The notes under the pieces were generated by a model. It did not search any database. It had not been told where the DNA came from and saw nothing but the letters and a program-made list of their open reading frames with translations. From contig JADJYF010000007.1 in assembly GCA_016719885.1 (NCBI GenBank), forward strand, positions 1 to 24,496: a stretch of DNA of 24,496 nucleotides, in the 5' to 3' direction. Of the stretch, positions 24,285 to 24,496 are shown piece after piece. Position numbers and translations under genes: made by a program. How positions within the stretch are numbered: position 1 is the stretch's first letter; each line of letters begins with the position of its first letter. The stretch is from Pseudomonadota bacterium. Its GTDB lineage: Bacteria > Pseudomonadota > Gammaproteobacteria > Ga0077536.

Positions 24285-24496
24285 ATGCGCACATGGTCTG
24301 CGGATTAGTCGGCATCGGGCGCATGGGCAGTCTCATGGGCGCGCGCGCCTCCTCGAGCGCGGCCATGAAGTGCACGTGTATGACATCAGTGCCGATGCCG
24401 TGCCGTCGCGCTCACGGGCCAAGGGCGCCACGGCCGCCGCCTCGCCGCGCGCCGTCGGTGATGCCGCCGACGTCGTTTTCCTGAGCCTGCCCAATC
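24285..24496 (+). CDS. Beta-hydroxyacid dehydrogenase (HIBADH/6PGDH family), 5' fragment
   Basis: Start of a gene cut by the window end. The ATG at 24285 has GGGAGGT upstream. Joining frames gives MRT, then VCGLVGIGRMGSLMGAR, LLERGHEVHVYDISADAV and ADVVFLSLPN, the N-terminal Rossmann domain with GxGxMG, of NAD(P)-dependent beta-hydroxyacid dehydrogenases (3-hydroxyisobutyrate dehydrogenase, glyoxylate/succinic-semialdehyde reductase, decarboxylating 6-phosphogluconate dehydrogenase). At least three frameshifts are needed in 210 bases. D after beta-2 (VYDIS) points to NAD(H) rather than NADP(H). The substrate-binding and catalytic Lys regions lie outside the window, so the subfamily is undecided. 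The 258-base spacer to the divergent PEP-CTERM gene contains no other gene; TACTAT at 24252 is a possible -10. Confidence 0.8.

Overview
The window reads as GC-rich chromosomal DNA from a proteobacterium, most likely an environmental gammaproteobacterium. This is inferred from the gene families (YghU-type GST, LemA/TPM trio, soluble diiron monooxygenase, PEP-CTERM proteins) and from REP-type palindromes with a GTAG foot. No rRNA, tRNA, CRISPR array, insertion sequence or phage module was seen. A dominant feature is that most genes are interrupted by one or more single-base frameshifts although flanking frames still encode well-conserved family sequence. I read this mainly as an error-prone assembly, so gene coordinates below are for the reconstructed, frame-corrected genes unless stated otherwise.

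Layout. (1) 75-4645, minus strand: a soluble diiron monooxygenase operon, transcribed alpha hydroxylase, beta hydroxylase, MmoB-like coupling protein, FAD/2Fe-2S reductase, then a SnoaL/NTF2-like protein. ATGA overlaps couple the first three genes. A perfect 12-bp hairpin with a T-tract lies before the reductase, and a REP pair lies after it. A divergent AraC-type regulator (4821-5853) is its probable controller. (2) 5854-9028: a DHA2-type drug exporter (minus), a YghU-type glutathione transferase and a short-chain dehydrogenase. (3) 9224-10900: a secreted fibre-like protein with about 17 YadA-head-type repeats and a C-terminal S74 self-cleaving chaperone domain, with no phage genes around it. 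(4) 11090-13084: LemA plus two TPM-domain proteins. (5) 13203-15247: a beta-CASP metallo-beta-lactamase nuclease and an AlkB-type dealkylase, convergent with overlapping stop codons.

(6) 15526-18070: two unidentified small reading frames, then a polyprenyl-synthetase-like (class I, DDxxD) gene followed at once by a squalene-cyclase-repeat (class II, DCDSTA) gene. This is a candidate terpenoid pair. It converges on a secreted protein with a PEP-CTERM-like tail (17949-18478). (7) 18703-21355: an LLM-class flavin monooxygenase, the N-terminal stub of a cytochrome P450 and an HSL-family esterase. (8) 21376-24496: a REP pair, a MOSC-domain protein, a membrane-anchored lytic transglycosylase, a single REP, a canonical PEP-CTERM protein and the start of a beta-hydroxyacid dehydrogenase cut by the window edge.

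Together the accessory content (diiron monooxygenase, flavin monooxygenase, P450 remnant, esterase, SDR, GST, exporter) suggests oxidative catabolism of hydrocarbons or other hydrophobic substrates. That is inference from gene content; no substrate can be read from the sequence. The most unusual loci are the class I/class II terpenoid pair, the intra-operon hairpin in the monooxygenase operon and the free-standing S74 fibre.
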